From the NCBI GenBank assembly GCA_022495995.1, contig JAFEMH010002560.1, positions 1-64,000 on the forward strand: a DNA stretch of 64,000 bases. Direction: 5' to 3'. The notes under the pieces are model-generated. The model was given only the letters and a program-made list of their open reading frames with translations, did not search any database and was not told where the DNA came from. Numbering within the stretch: the stretch's first letter is position 1; each line of letters starts with the position of its first letter. This stretch comes from Adenophora triphylla var. japonica. Lineage: Eukaryota > Streptophyta > Magnoliopsida > Asterales > Campanulaceae. Position numbers and translations under genes: made by a program. Of this stretch, positions 30,950 through 42,440 are shown in pieces.

Positions 30950-31011
30950 TCTAGTGGCTGGACCTTTCTGAGAAAGGATTCCTACGTATCCCTTAAAAAG
31001 GGAATCAAGCC
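30950..31011 (-). other. Conserved structured block, copy A
   Basis: The minus strand reads GGCTTGATTCCC, loop TTTTTAA, GGGATACGTAGGAATCC, then ...AGGTCCAGCC. Copy B is at 32403-32460 and a diverged copy is in element 3 at 62530-62585. Confidence 0.75.
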
Positions 31012-31136
31012 AAATCGTAGTTCGAAATTACCAAAACTAACTACAAGCAAGAAAGGGGTAGAGATGTGGCTTCATACCTTTGCTATGCTTACCTGTGACT
31101 TCTTGAGGGGTCGGTACTACTGCGGTTGGCTAGTAG

Positions 31137-31560
31137 CTGCTTTTAGTTCCAGGTTGTAGCTGCCGGAGGGTCTCATGCTGCAACTGGTATTTGCGAGTAG
31201 CTGCCGGAGGGTCTCATGCTATCGCTGTTGACGAGTTGTAGCTGCCGGAGGGTCTCATGCTGCAACGGGTCCTTCGTGGATGCCGGAGGGACTCATACCA
31301 CTTTCTTTGGTGCAGGGTAGTTGCCGGAGGGTCTCACACTACTGCTGCTGACGAGTTGTAGCTGCCGGAGGGTCTCATGCTACAACTGGTCTTTTGTGGA
31401 TGCCGGAGGGTCTCATACCACTTCTTTTGGTGCAGGGTAGTTGCCGGAGGGTCTCATACTACTGCTGCTTCTCTTTGTGGATGTCGGAGGGACTCATACC
31501 ACTTCTTCTTCTGCTCTGCTGGGGATAGGTGTAGCTGCCAGGGGTCTCACGCTACTTCTT
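31137..31560. repeat. Array of about ten hairpins with a constant loop TGCCGGAGGGTCTCAT
   Basis: Each copy has the 16-base core flanked by complementary arms that differ between copies: GTTGTAGC/GCTGCAAC, GTTGTAGC/GCTACAAC, GCGA-TAGC/GCTATCGC, GCAG-TAGT/ACTACTGC, GTGG/CCAC, GTAGC/GCTAC. Spacing is about 38-45 bp. Confidence 0.85.
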
Positions 31561-32402
31561 TTCCTGCTCTTTTGTTGTTCTTTTGTCTGTCTTGTTGCTG
31601 GACTGTCCTTGCTGATTGTTCGTCTTTTCTTTTGTGCCCTTAGCTTTGCTTGGGAAACTGGGGACTATGCTCTTGTCTGGGGAGATAACTTCTTTCTCGC
31701 TTGGTTCGATAAGCCGGGGACTCTGCATTTCTGGGGAGTCGGCTTCTTTCTTTTTCTTTTGGGGTCGTGGACTCTGCATTTCTGGGGAGTCGGCTTCTTT
31801 CTTTTCTTCTTGGGGCTGTGGACTCTGCATTTCTGGGGAGTCGGCTTCTTTCTTGGGTGTACTCTGCTTGGGAGGCTATTCTTCTTGGGTGTGCTCTGCT
31901 TGGGAGGCTATTTTTCTTGGGTGTGCTCTGCTTGGGAGGCTATTCTTTCTTGGGTGTGCTCTGCTTGGGAGGCTGTTCTTTCTTGGCGTGATCTGCTTGG
32001 GAGGCTATTCTTCTTGGGTGTGCTCTGCTTGGGAGGCTATTCTTTCTTGGTGTGCTCTGCTTTGGTAGGCTATCACAGACACGGGCTTTTTGCCTCTTCT
32101 TTTTTTTTTCAGTTTGGCTTGAGGGCCAGTCTTCGAGGTTCAGTGAGCATTATTGTCTGGATTCTGGGGCAGCTGGGGCTCTTCTTTCTTTGGCAAGCAT
32201 TATTTGGGGGCTGAGGCTACCACTTGTCGACGCTTGCTGGATGGCCGTTCACAGAACGGTCTTTGCAATACAGGCTTCGAAGTCGCCGGGACTGGTGAGC
32301 ATTATTTCTTTGGATTCTGGGGCAGCTGGGGATCTTTTCTTTGACAAGAATTGTTTGAACACTGGGGCTGCTGGGGCTCTTTCATATGATGCTGGTGAGA
32401 TC

Positions 32403-32460
32403 GGATGGCTGGACCTTTAGGGAAAGGATTCCTACGTATCCCTTGAAAGGGAATCAAGCC
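32403..32460 (-). other. Conserved structured block, copy B
   Basis: As copy A but with loop TTTCAA. The stem GATTCCC/GGGATACGTAGG and the flanking GGCTGGACCT word are retained. Confidence 0.75.
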
Positions 32461-32514
32461 GGTCGTAGTTCTGGGCCTTATGAAGATAATAGAGGCGGGC
32501 ACTACCAGAAACTG

Positions 32515-32940
32515 GTGTTTTAGCGACGGAATAAACAGCGACGGAAGCATTCCGTCGCTATTTAGCGACGAAAATTATGCTTTAGCGACGGAATAAATTT
32601 GGCGCCAAATTTAGCGACGGAATTAAATTCCGCCGCTGAATTCCGTCGCTAAAAACGAATATTCGACGAATATTCGTTTTAGCGACGGAATTTCAGCGAC
32701 GGAATTTAATTCCGTCGCTAAATAAAATATCAGCGACGGAATAATTCCGTCGCTGCTAATTTATTTATTTTTTATTTTTTTACGTTAACAGCGACGGAAT
32801 TATTCCGTCGCTGATAATTTATTTTTTAAAAAAAAAAAATTAGATTATCAGCGACGGAATAATTCCGTCGCTGATAATTTATATATTTTTTATTTTTTTT
32901 TAATTTATCAGCGACGGAATTATTCCGTCGCTGAATTTTT
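32515..32940. repeat. Left subterminal repeats of the CACTA element
   Basis: More than 15 copies of AGCGACGGAA in both orientations, many as AGCGACGGAATTATTCCGTCGCT-type palindromes. In this family such repeats are transposase binding sites. Confidence 0.9.
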
Positions 32941-32949
32941 TTTTTTTAA

Positions 32950-34580
32950 TTTTTCTTCTATATACTTTCATTTGTTTAGTTTTTTTTCTATCTTTTTTCT
33001 ATAACTTTTTCTAAAAAAAAACACTAATTAACAAAGGCTAAAATATTATTTTCTAGTCAATAAAAAATTTAAAAAAAATTAAAAAATAAATATAGGGTAG
33101 TCCGTCCCTCTTTTGACTTTTCTTCTATATGCCTTCATTTGTTTAGTTTTTTTCTATCTTTTTTTCTATAACTTTTTCTAAAAAAACCACTAATTAACAA
33201 AGGCTAAAATATTATTTTCTAGTTAATAAAAAATTTAAAAAAAAATTAAAAAATAAATATAGGGTAGTCCGTCCCTCTTTTGACTTTTCTTCTATATACC
33301 TTCATTTGTTTAGTTTTTTTCTATCTTTTTTTATATAACTTTTTCTAAAAAAAACCACTAATTAACAAAGGCTAAAATATTATTTTCTAGTCAATAAAAA
33401 ATTTAAAAAAATTAAAAAATAAATATAGGGTAGTCCGTCCCTCTTTTGACTTTTCTTCTATATGCCTTCATTTGTTTAGTTTTTTTCTATCTTTTTTTAT
33501 ATAACTTTTTCTAAAAAAAACCACTAATTAACAAAGGCTAAAATATTATTTTCTAGTCAATAAAAAATTTAAAAAAATTAAAAAATAAATATAGGGTAGT
33601 CCGTCCCTCTTTTGACTTTTCTTCTATATGCCTTCATTTGTTTAGTTTTTTTCTATCTTTTTTTATATAACTTTTTCTAAAAAAACCACTAATTAACAAA
33701 GGCTAAAATATTATTTTCTAGTTAATAAAAAATTTAAAAAAATTAAAAAATAAATATAGGGTAGTCCGTCCCTCTTTTGACTTTTCTTCTATATGCCTTC
33801 ATTTGTTTAGTTTTTTTCTATCTTTTTTTATATAACTTTTTCTAAAAAAAACCACTAATTAACAAAGTCTAAAATATTATTTTCTAGTTAATAAAAAATT
33901 TAAAAAAAATTAAAAAATAAATATAGGGTAGTCCGTCCCTCTTTTGACTTTTCTTCTATATACCTTCATTTGTTTAGTTTTTTTCTATCTTTTTTTATAA
34001 CTTTTTCTAAAAAAAACCACTAATTAACAAAGGCTAAAATATTATTTTCTAGTCAATAAAAAATTTTAAAAAATTAAAAAATAAATATAGCGTAGTCCGT
34101 CCCTCTTTTGACTTTTCTTCTATATGCCTTCATTTGTTTAGTTTTTTTCTATCTTTTTTTATATAACTTTTTCTAAAAAAAACCACTAATTAACAAAGGC
34201 TAAAATATTATTTTCTAGTCAATAAAAAATTTAAAAAAAATTAAAAAATAAATATAGGGTAGTCCGTCCCTCTTTTGACTTTTCTTCTATATGCCTTCAT
34301 TTGTTTAGTTTTTTTCTATCTTTTTTTCTATAACTTTTTCTAAAAAAAACCACTAATTAACAAAGGCTAAAATATTATTTTCTAGTTAATAAAAAATTTA
34401 AAAAAAAATTAAAAAATAAATATAGGGTAGTCCATCCCTCTTTTGACTTTTCTTCTATATACCTTCATTTGTTTAGTTTTTTTCTATCTTTTTTTATATA
34501 ACTTTTTCTAAAAAAAACCACTAATTAACAAAGGCTAAAATATTATTTTCTAGTCAATAAAAAATTTAAAAAAAATTAAA
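32950..34580. repeat. Tandem array 1 in the CACTA element (about 166 bp, about 9-10 copies)
   Basis: Unit words: ACTTTTCTTCTATATGCC, TTTAGTTTTTTTCTATC, CCACTAATTAACAAAGGC, GGGTAGTCCGTCCCTCTTTT. Copies differ by few bases. Two further partial copies lie at 36775-37040, after a hAT-like piece. Confidence 0.93.
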
Positions 34581-36345
34581 AAATAAACGAGGTAGTCGTA
34601 TACCATTTTCACAAGATCGGGACACATTCCTTAAAACCCTAAATAATGGCACATATTTGTAACTCAATTTTCATTTGGATTTTGAGGAAAGTCATAAAGA
34701 TGAAAAACACTTTAAATGTCATTTAGAGTGTAGAAAAAAATAAAAAAAAATAAACGAGGTACCCGCATACCATTTTCACAAGATCGGGATACATTCCTTA
34801 AAACCCTAAATAATGGCACATATTTGTAACTCAATTTTCATTTGGATTTTGAGGAAAGTCATAAAGATGAAAAACACTTTAAATGTCATTTAGAGTGTAG
34901 AAAAAAATAAAAAAAAATAAACGAGGTACCCGCATACCATTTTCACAAGATCGGGATACATTCCTTAAAACCCTAAATAATGGCACATATTTGTAACTCA
35001 ATTTTCATTTGGATTTTGAGGAAAGTCATAAAGATGAAAAACACTTTAAATGTCATTTATAATGTAGAAAAAAATTAAAAAAAAATAAACGAGGTAGCCG
35101 TATACCATTTTCACAAGATCGGGACACATAAAACCCTAAAAACCCTAAATAATGGCACATATTTGTAACTCAATTTCCATTTGGATTTTGAGAAAAGTCA
35201 TAAAGATGAAAAACACTTTAAATGTCATTTAGAATGTAGAAAAAAATTAAAAAAATATAAACGAGGTAGCCGTATACCATTTTCACAAGATCGGGACACA
35301 TTCCTTAAAACCCTAAATAATGGCACATATTTGTAACTCAATTTCCATTTGGATTTTGAGGAAAGTCATAAAGATGAAAAACACTTTAAATGTCATTTAG
35401 AGTGTAGAAAAAAATAAAAAAAATAAACGAGGTAGTCGTATACCATTTTCACAAGATCGAGACACATTCCTTAAAACCCTAAATAATGGCACATATTTGT
35501 AACTCAATTTCCATTTGGATTTTGAGAAAAGTCATAAAGATGAAAAACACTTTAAATGTCATTTAGAGTGTAGAAAAAAATAAAAAAAATGAACGAGGTA
35601 GCCGTATACCATTTTCACAAGATCGGGACACATTCCTTAAAACCCTAAATAATGACACATATTTGTAACTCAATTTCCATTTGGATTTTGAGGAAAGTCA
35701 TAAAGATGAAAAACACTTTAAATGTCATTTAGAGTGTAGAAAAAAATAAAAAAAAATAAACGAGGTAGTCGTATACCATTTTCACAAGATCGGGACACAT
35801 TCCTTAAAACCCTAAATAATGGCACATATTTGTAACTCAATTTCCATTTGGATTTTGAGAAAAGTCATAAATATGAAAAACACTTTAAATGTCATTTAGA
35901 GTGTAGAAAAAAATTAAAAAAAAATGAACGAGGTAGCCGTATACCATTTTCACAAGATCGGGACACATTCCTTAAAACCCTAAATAATGACACATATTTG
36001 TAACTCAATTTCCATTTGGATTTTGAGGAAAGTCATAAAGATGAAAAACACTTTAAATGTCATTTATAATGTAGAAAAAAATTAAAAAAAAAATAAACGA
36101 GGTAGCCGTATACCATTTTCACAAGATCGGGACACATAAAACCCTAAAAACCCTAAATAATGGCACATATTTGTAACTCAATTTCCATTTGGATTTTGAG
36201 GAAAGTCATAAAGATGAAAAACACTTTAAATGTCATTTTGAATGTAGAAAAAATTAAAAAAAAATAAACGAGGTAGCTGTATACCATTTTCACAAGATCG
36301 GGACACATAAAACCCTAAAACCCCTAAATAATGGCATATATTTTC
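34581..36345. repeat. Tandem array 2 in the CACTA element (about 167-168 bp, about 11 copies)
   Basis: Unit starts ACGAGGTAGCCGTATACCAT and continues with CAAGATCGGGACACATTCC, CCCTAAATAATGGCACATAT and GAAAAACACTTTAAATGTC. Starts are at 34587, 34754, 34921, 35089 and so on. Unrelated in sequence to array 1 but almost the same period. Confidence 0.93.
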
Positions 36346-36609
36346 TTCAAAAAAAATGTTAAAAACTGTTTTTTAAAATAATTATTTCTCAAATAGCTTT
36401 GCTTAACCAAAAAAATAAAATAAAAAAAAAACTGTTAAAAAAATCTGTTAAACACATTTTCCGTTAAAATTTCATTTATTTAAAAATTCTTAACTTTTTT
36501 TTATAACTTTTTCCAAAAAAAATCATTAATAAGTAACATTTCAAATAGTATTCTTTATTCAAAAGTTAACCAAAACAGTTAACTATTCCGTTATAAAAGG
36601 ACCAAACTG

Positions 36610-36772
36610 GAAAAAAAGGGCACATTTTTAACCGTGTAACCGTGTATAACCGTGAACCGTATAACCGTAACAGTTAGTACATGGTTAACGGTTAGGTTAC
36701 GGTTAGGACTTAACGAAATTTTTAACCGCCGGTTATAACCGTTAACCGGCGGTTATGACCTTATGGCCACCT
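36610..36772. mobile_element. hAT-like terminus inside the CACTA element
   Basis: Repeated TAACCGT, CCGGTTATAACCG and GGCGGTTA words end at ATGGCCACCTCTA (reverse complement TAGAGGTGGCCAT, a hAT-type terminus). It is followed immediately by array 1 sequence, so it inserted in or moved with that array. Confidence 0.55.
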
Positions 36773-37079
36773 CTAAAAATCACTAATTAAAAAGGCTAAA
36801 ATATTATTTTCTAGTCAATAAAAAATTTAAAAAAAATTAAAAAATAAATATAGGGTAGTCCGTCTCTCTTTTGACTTTTTTTCTATATACTTTCATTTGT
36901 TTAGTTTTTTTTCTATCTTTTTTTCTATAACTTTTTCTAAAAAAACCACCAATTAACAAAGGCTAAAATATTATTTTCTAGTCAATAAAAATTTTAAAAA
37001 AATTAAAAAATAAATATAGGGTAGTCCGTCTCTCTTTTTTTTCCTTAATCTCCGCGCAAACAGTAACTGTGAAGTAACT

Positions 37080-37100
37080 ATGTGGACGGAGGGAGTATAT
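37080..37100. mobile_element. Stowaway MITE terminus fragment
   Basis: GTGGACGGAGGGAGTA is a Stowaway-type end. The partner end is not evident. Confidence 0.4.
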
Positions 37101-37214
37101 TATTATTATGGTATATTATTATTTAATTATTATTATTATATAATATTATTTTATATTTTAAATTATTTTTGATATTACTATTATTATGGTCATTAAACAA
37201 GGAAAATCTTAGCC

Positions 37215-37470
37215 ATTAAATATATCAAAAACAATAAAATCCAATGGTCCAAATCCATTTTGCAAAAGCATGACACCCTTTTTTTTAATTGGCTTACAAA
37301 TTTTCACATGGATTGATCCCCTAATCATCTGGACCATTAATCTTAAACATCCAATGGTCCAAATCCGTTTTGCAAAAGCATGATACCCTCTTTTTTAATT
37401 GGCTTACAACTTTTCACGTGGATTGATCCCCTAATCAATCTGAACCATTAACCTTAAACATCCAATGGTC
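37215..37470. repeat. Tandem duplication, about 118 bp unit
   Basis: CCAATGGTCCAAATCC...TTTTGCAAAAGCATGA...TTTTCAC.TGGATTGATCCCCTAATCA occurs twice, with a third start at 37461. Confidence 0.85.
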
Positions 37471-37549
37471 TAAATTCATCAAAAACAAAACCATTTCACA
37501 AACCATTTCACATTCTTAAATTCTCTTTATCTTCCCATTTATTACTCAA

Positions 37550-38400
37550 CACACACACACAGTCACACACACTCACACACAGTCACACTTTCTCTCTCTC
37601 ACACTCTCTTTCTCTCTCCACGTACCTAATCCGGCCACCCCTAAAAACAACCACCAACCTCTACCACCATGACCATCCGCCACCACCACCGCCCACCCAC
37701 CGCCACTACCGCCAATCTTCGCCACCACCGCCTCTCTCTCTCTCGTATTTCATCTGATTTCAATATTTTCCCCACTTCTCAAACCCTCACGCAACCGTTA
37801 GCTTTTCAAGCCGCCATACATCCACCATCTTCGACCTCCCACGGCTCTTCAACTTCCGGGTTGTCTCTCTGCTTCGCTTCTCTCTCTCTCTCCCTTTATC
37901 TCTTTTTCCAGATCTGTGCTCATGTGTGTGTTTTGGTGCATTTGTGTGTGCGTGTTTCGAATATGTGTGCTTTGAGTTCAGATCTAGCAACTACGTTCTA
38001 GATCTAGGTTTAGTCTTGAGCTTTTGTGCAGATTCGGGCCTGGTCCTTTGCAGATTTGGTGTGCTGGTGCATTTGTGTGTGCTTTTGTGTTTATGTGAGG
38101 ATGAGTTTGTTCAAATCTTGATCTGGGTGTGAAAATCAAACTATGTTCAGATCCTGGGTTTAATTTTTCTGTAGATTTAAGCTTGATTTGGTTCGAAAAT
38201 TTGGAAACCCAAATTTGGGGTTCAAGTTTTGATTTTGTTTTGGAAACCCAATTGGGGTTCCGATCTTTACAGATTCAGACTTTACTGGTGGAGTCAGTAG
38301 CGGTGGCGGTGGACGGTGGTTGTGGACGATGGTTGTGGACGATGGTTGTGGACGATGGTGGTGGACGTTGACGGTGGACATTGGTGGTGGACTGTGTATC
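37550..38400 (+). pseudogene. Possible captured gene start in the CACTA element
   Basis: CA/CT-rich leader-like sequence (37550-37668) precedes an ATG at 37669 and a His/Pro/Ser-rich frame of 110 codons. GTGT-rich, intron-like sequence and a GTGGACGATGGTTGTGGACG repeat (38305-38390) follow. No domain is recognised. CACTA elements often carry host fragments, and the base composition differs from the AT-rich arrays around it. The ORF may be fortuitous. Confidence 0.35.
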
Positions 38401-38584
38401 TTGATATTTGTAATTGATGTATTTTGATATTTTTCTATAGATGTATTTTTTTTTAATTTATTAGTTTTTTTAAAATATTATAATTGATGTTTTTCATTTT
38501 TATCATTATAAAAAAAATTATTCAATATTGAAAAAAAAAAGGATTTAATTTTGACATTTTTGTTTTTTTTTTATTTATTGAATT

Positions 38585-39065
38585 ATTAGCGACGGAATAT
38601 TCCGTCGGTGAAATAAAAATTAAATTAAAATAAATTAAATCAGCGGCGGAATATTCCGTCGCTGAAATAAAAATTAAATTAAAATAAATTAAATCAGCGG
38701 CGGAATATTCCGTCGCTGAAATAAAAATTAAATTAAAATAAATTAAATCAGCGACGGAATATTCCGTCGCTGAAATTAATTTAATTTAATTAATTTTTTT
38801 TCAGCGACGGAAATTTCCGTCGCTGAAATAAAAATTAATTAAATTAAATTAATTTCAGCGTCGGAAATTTCCGTTGCTGATGTCAGTAAATCAGCGACGG
38901 AATTAATTCCGTCGGTAAAATCAAAATATACCGACGGAAATTGAGCCGTCGGAGCACTGCGACGGGCTGGTAGCGACGGACCAGCGACGGAAAAATTCCG
39001 TCGCTGTTTAATTTTAGCGACGGAAATTTGGATTTAGCGACGGAAATTTCCGTCGCTAAAACCTG
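38585..39065. repeat. Right subterminal repeats of the CACTA element
   Basis: Palindromic AGCGACGGAATATTCCGTCG units. Three copies of a 60 bp unit (ATTCCGTCGCTGAAATAAAA...) lie at about 38590-38770. Some copies are altered to AGCGGCGG. Confidence 0.9.
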
Positions 39066-40587
39066 TTTTTCTGGTAGTGGGGGTCTGCCACCTGCGGGGT
39101 TTGGAATCCCTGTCCAAGATTGTGATTCGAGGGGCAGTCCTCGCGATCACATTACGATCACCTGATTATTGTACTCTGCGGGGGGAGACACAACACTACT
39201 AGGCACTTAGCAATTTATTTGACTCTTTGCTTATGCATTATTAATCTTTTGTTGCACAAATCCATCTCAGCTGGGGAGGATATGAAGGGAAGTGAGATTC
39301 TTTTTCTTTTGCACGGCTTGGTGAGCAGATATGTCGTATCAGTTGCTTTATGAGGGATTGTGTATGGGACGAAAAGTGTTTATAATGGGGCGGACCCTCT
39401 CCCTTGAGGTGGGAAAATGTATGAGTGACGGATGATACGGTGCAGTTTAGGCAAGTCGGGGACGCTCCCGAGAGTACAGATTGCAACAGGTCCGTTGCTA
39501 GTGAGGACAAAGTGTATCGCGCGTCTGAGATAGTAAGCAGCAAGGAAGTGCAGAGAATGATCCCGGCTTGGAGAAGCCCCAGTTGACGGTGCAAAGCAAA
39601 CTTGGAGGGAAACCTGATAAGGAGAGCCGGAGGGATACCTTAATCAAAGCCCCAGCTTGAGGACATTCCATGCAGCTTCATCGCAGGCAGAGTCATCTTG
39701 TGGCCGAGGATGCAACCCATCATTTCAAATCGCAGTCAATCAGTCGCTGGACAAGACTCGGAAATGTTTATGTGAAGGGGCGCATCCTTCGATGGTGGGA
39801 AATGAATCCCGATTTTGTGTATGACACTCTCGCTTTAGGTTTGACTCTTTTGAGAGAGTATAAGCATCACAAGGTGTGGAAAAGTGTATGGAAGCCCCTG
39901 CTGACCGAAACGGTGTTTAGCTCTATCTTCCTATGATGTACAAATAGAAGACTTTTCGAGACACTTGAAAACTTGTCTTATTCGTGATGATCACAAAGCT
40001 GCTTAAAACCCTTTATTGATGTTCGGGTTAGTCAAACCGCCAATGCTGATATGAGCAAATATTTTTATCAATCCTGAGGAGAAAGCCCACTGATATCGAG
40101 AATCAAACTCGGAAAGATGAACAGTGTATGGGCATGGTCCTTGAGGAGACCGGATTTTCTGAGATCTGCTTGTGATTTCGATCGGACCAATTGTGGTTGC
40201 CTATGTTCCCCTCCTTGGGAGGAGCTCAGGTCGCTGTAGTTCGGGCTTATCCCGAATGAAAGGAATGAAGTTCGGGGATGTTCAGGAATTTTGAGAACTT
40301 TGAGCATTGAAAGAATATGTCCTCTTGGAGTGTCGATGGGAGAAACGGATGTGAAGCCCCAGTGGGACATCCACGGCGGGTGTTTGCGGAGGAGAAATGA
40401 GATGTGCTCACATGCAACGTCGAATGAACGAATAGAATTTGCACAAACTTCACTTGACGGTCCTTTGAGCCAGGATGGACTTGGCTCCTCTTTAAGCAAT
40501 AATCTGTTCTGGAATGAAACTGCTATCCGGTAGGAACTGCGACTGGGTTTCCGGGTTTCGATCGGTCTTCGGGTGATTTGGGATATC

Positions 40588-40800
40588 ATGACCTCTTAAA
40601 ATGGGAGGTCGGCTAGGCTTTTTTGCTGACTGAACCTCTAAAGATGAGAGGTTGGCTCTTGGGTATGTGTTTGGGATTTCTAAGGTGATGGAAGTCTTGT
40701 GATTGCATCTTTGCTGCCTCTAAAAATGAGAGGTCAATCTTGGCTTTGGCAAGGGCAAAGGTAATGGTAATGGGCATATCCTCTAAAATCGAGAGGACGG
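40588..40800. repeat. Four hairpins with constant loop AAAATG
   Basis: ACCTCT-TAAAATG-GGAGGT, AACCTCT-AAAGATG-AGAGGTT, GCCTCT-AAAAATG-AGAGGT and TCCTCT-AAAATCG-AGAGGA, spaced 40-85 bp. The outermost pair changes but stays complementary in three of them. Confidence 0.7.
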
Positions 40801-42344
40801 CTTGAGATTGGTTAGAGGTAATGGTGAGGGACATCCGCGCTGTCTCTTTATTCACTCTGAGGCTCCTCTTGAGTAACGACCTGAATCCTTTGACTTTCGC
40901 TTTTGAGAGAATTGCTGGGGACTAGGCTCTCTTTCTTTTCTTCTTTTTTTTTATATTTTTGTCTTTCTTTTGTGTTTTGTTTTGAGAGAGAATTTCAGTT
41001 AGTCCCCAGGATGGATCATTGTTTTCGTCGTTCTTGAGCTTGGAGACGGTCAATCTTCTTTTGACTCACGGGAGTCTCAAGGATAGTCCCTCTTCTTCTG
41101 ACGATGGCTAAACGGGTTTCAAATATGCCGATCTTGAAATGAAGGGGTATTATTTGGTGAGGGTGAGGTGATGGTTCTCCTAAGGGTGAAGGTTTCAGCT
41201 GCAGCCCCTACCGGATAATCCGAACGAGATTGAGTCTTCATTGCTTCATAAGCTTACTTCGCGGAAGATCCGTGCAAATTCGTCGAACAACGAGATTATG
41301 AAAGAGGTGTGAGCATATGGGACGCAAGATGGGGATATCAGTCGGTTTTCTCACTCTGATCAATTCAAACATTAGCCATTTCAAAGCGTTGGTCGGTGAG
41401 TAGCACAAGTGATCATTTGGAATAAGACCATTTCAATCGAGTATAACGTAGGTGTGCTAGTGATGTCTCGAGTCTAGCAAGAAGAGAAACAAAGATTTTT
41501 ATCACTGCAAAGCAAAAACAGGTCCAACTTGGACTCGACAGACTCATGTCCGACAGTGGACATTCTAGAACCTACGAGGACTAATCGACTGCATCAACTT
41601 CGGATGGGAGGGAGAGCATCATTGCCATCGGTGCGATGAGGACCCTTCTCAATCTTTCTGTCATTCATAAGTCGCCCTCCTTAGCTTTAACAATCTGAGC
41701 AAGCGCTCGGGCCTCCCGCTTGCGAGGAAGAATATCTTCAAGTGTAGCTCGCCACTCTTTGATGGACGCACCATTTGCACTCTGCCGACCCATGGGATAT
41801 GAACTTCCAGATTTGTGGGCCATAGTCTTCTCTGCACCGAGCATTTTGGATTCCTCATCAGATAGACGACTGCTCGGGCACTTGAACTGCTTCCGCCTCA
41901 GGAATATGGACCAATGAGCGCCGAGAACGAGAGCGCACACCCAACTTGCCGTAGCCTTGCAGAGGTAAGAGGTAAGAGCGTGTATAGGTGGAGGGTAGAG
42001 AACTTTGAGAAGGTATGGGAGAGGGAAGAACGGGAAAGGAGACGGACTCGTGCAACACTTTATTAATCTTCAAGTAGAAATCGGTGTTTTAAGTCCTAGA
42101 GACGGTTGGGAAAGGCTAATCCTTTATTTTACACAATCTAGACCTCGGGGGAACCTATGGACACATCATCCACAAATACACCAAATGCGTTGAGTCAAAA
42201 TTAATAATAGGCAATGGTACCTAATCAAAACCGAAGCATTTATGGGACGGACGAGCAGCCCCAATTTCTGGAGAAATTTGGGCAAAGATAACGGTATTCC
42301 TGAAGAATTTCAAGGAAAAATCCGGCATGACCTCTCGTCGGTGC

Positions 42345-42440
42345 ACGTTGACAAAGCGACATGATCTCTCGTTAGAACATGTCGTGGGAACGACATGTCC
42401 TCTCGTGAAACCATGTTGCGTTGGCAACATGCCCACACGT
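42345..42440. repeat. CGACATG/CATGTCG hairpin cluster
   Basis: CGACATG-ATCTCTCGTTAGAA-CATGTCG, CGACATG-TCCTCTCGTGAAAC-CATGTTG and CATGTTGCGTTGGCAACATG follow one another. Loops share CTCTCGT.A.AA. Confidence 0.65.

Larger units (their letters stand above)
30837..32499 (-). other. Element 2 interior, 3' part: hairpin arrays and low-complexity repeats
   Basis: 30950-31011 and 32403-32460 are two copies of a conserved block. 31137-31560 is the hairpin array. 31700-32070 repeats GGGGACTCTGCATTTCTGGG and CTTGGGTGTGCTCTGCTTGG with 30-55 bp periods, giving open frames on both strands that I regard as repeat artefacts. No retroviral protein motif is seen. Confidence 0.6.
32500..39079. mobile_element. 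Non-autonomous CACTA (En/Spm) transposon, 6.6 kb
   Basis: Left terminus CACTACCAGAAACTGGTGTT, right terminus (reverse complement) CACTACCAGAAAAACAGGTT, both followed by TTAGCGACGG. The 3 bp target duplication GGG lies at 32497-32499 and 39080-39082. Subterminal AGCGACGGAAT/ATTCCGTCGCT repeats in both orientations occupy 32515-32940 and 38585-39065. No transposase is present. The interior is two satellite-like arrays, hAT sequence, a duplicated segment and a possible captured gene start. Confidence 0.93.

Noticed and set aside
31441..32214. A 257-codon plus-strand ORF (Leu/Phe/Cys-rich) as a membrane protein
   Set aside because: It consists of tandem CTTGGGTGTGCTCTGCTTGG-type repeats read through the opposite strand of a non-coding retroelement interior. 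Hydrophobicity is a composition effect.
40068..40589. A 173-codon minus-strand ORF in element 2 as gag or an accessory gene
   Set aside because: No gag, zinc-knuckle or protease motif is present. It lies in an interior otherwise rich in stops and hairpins.
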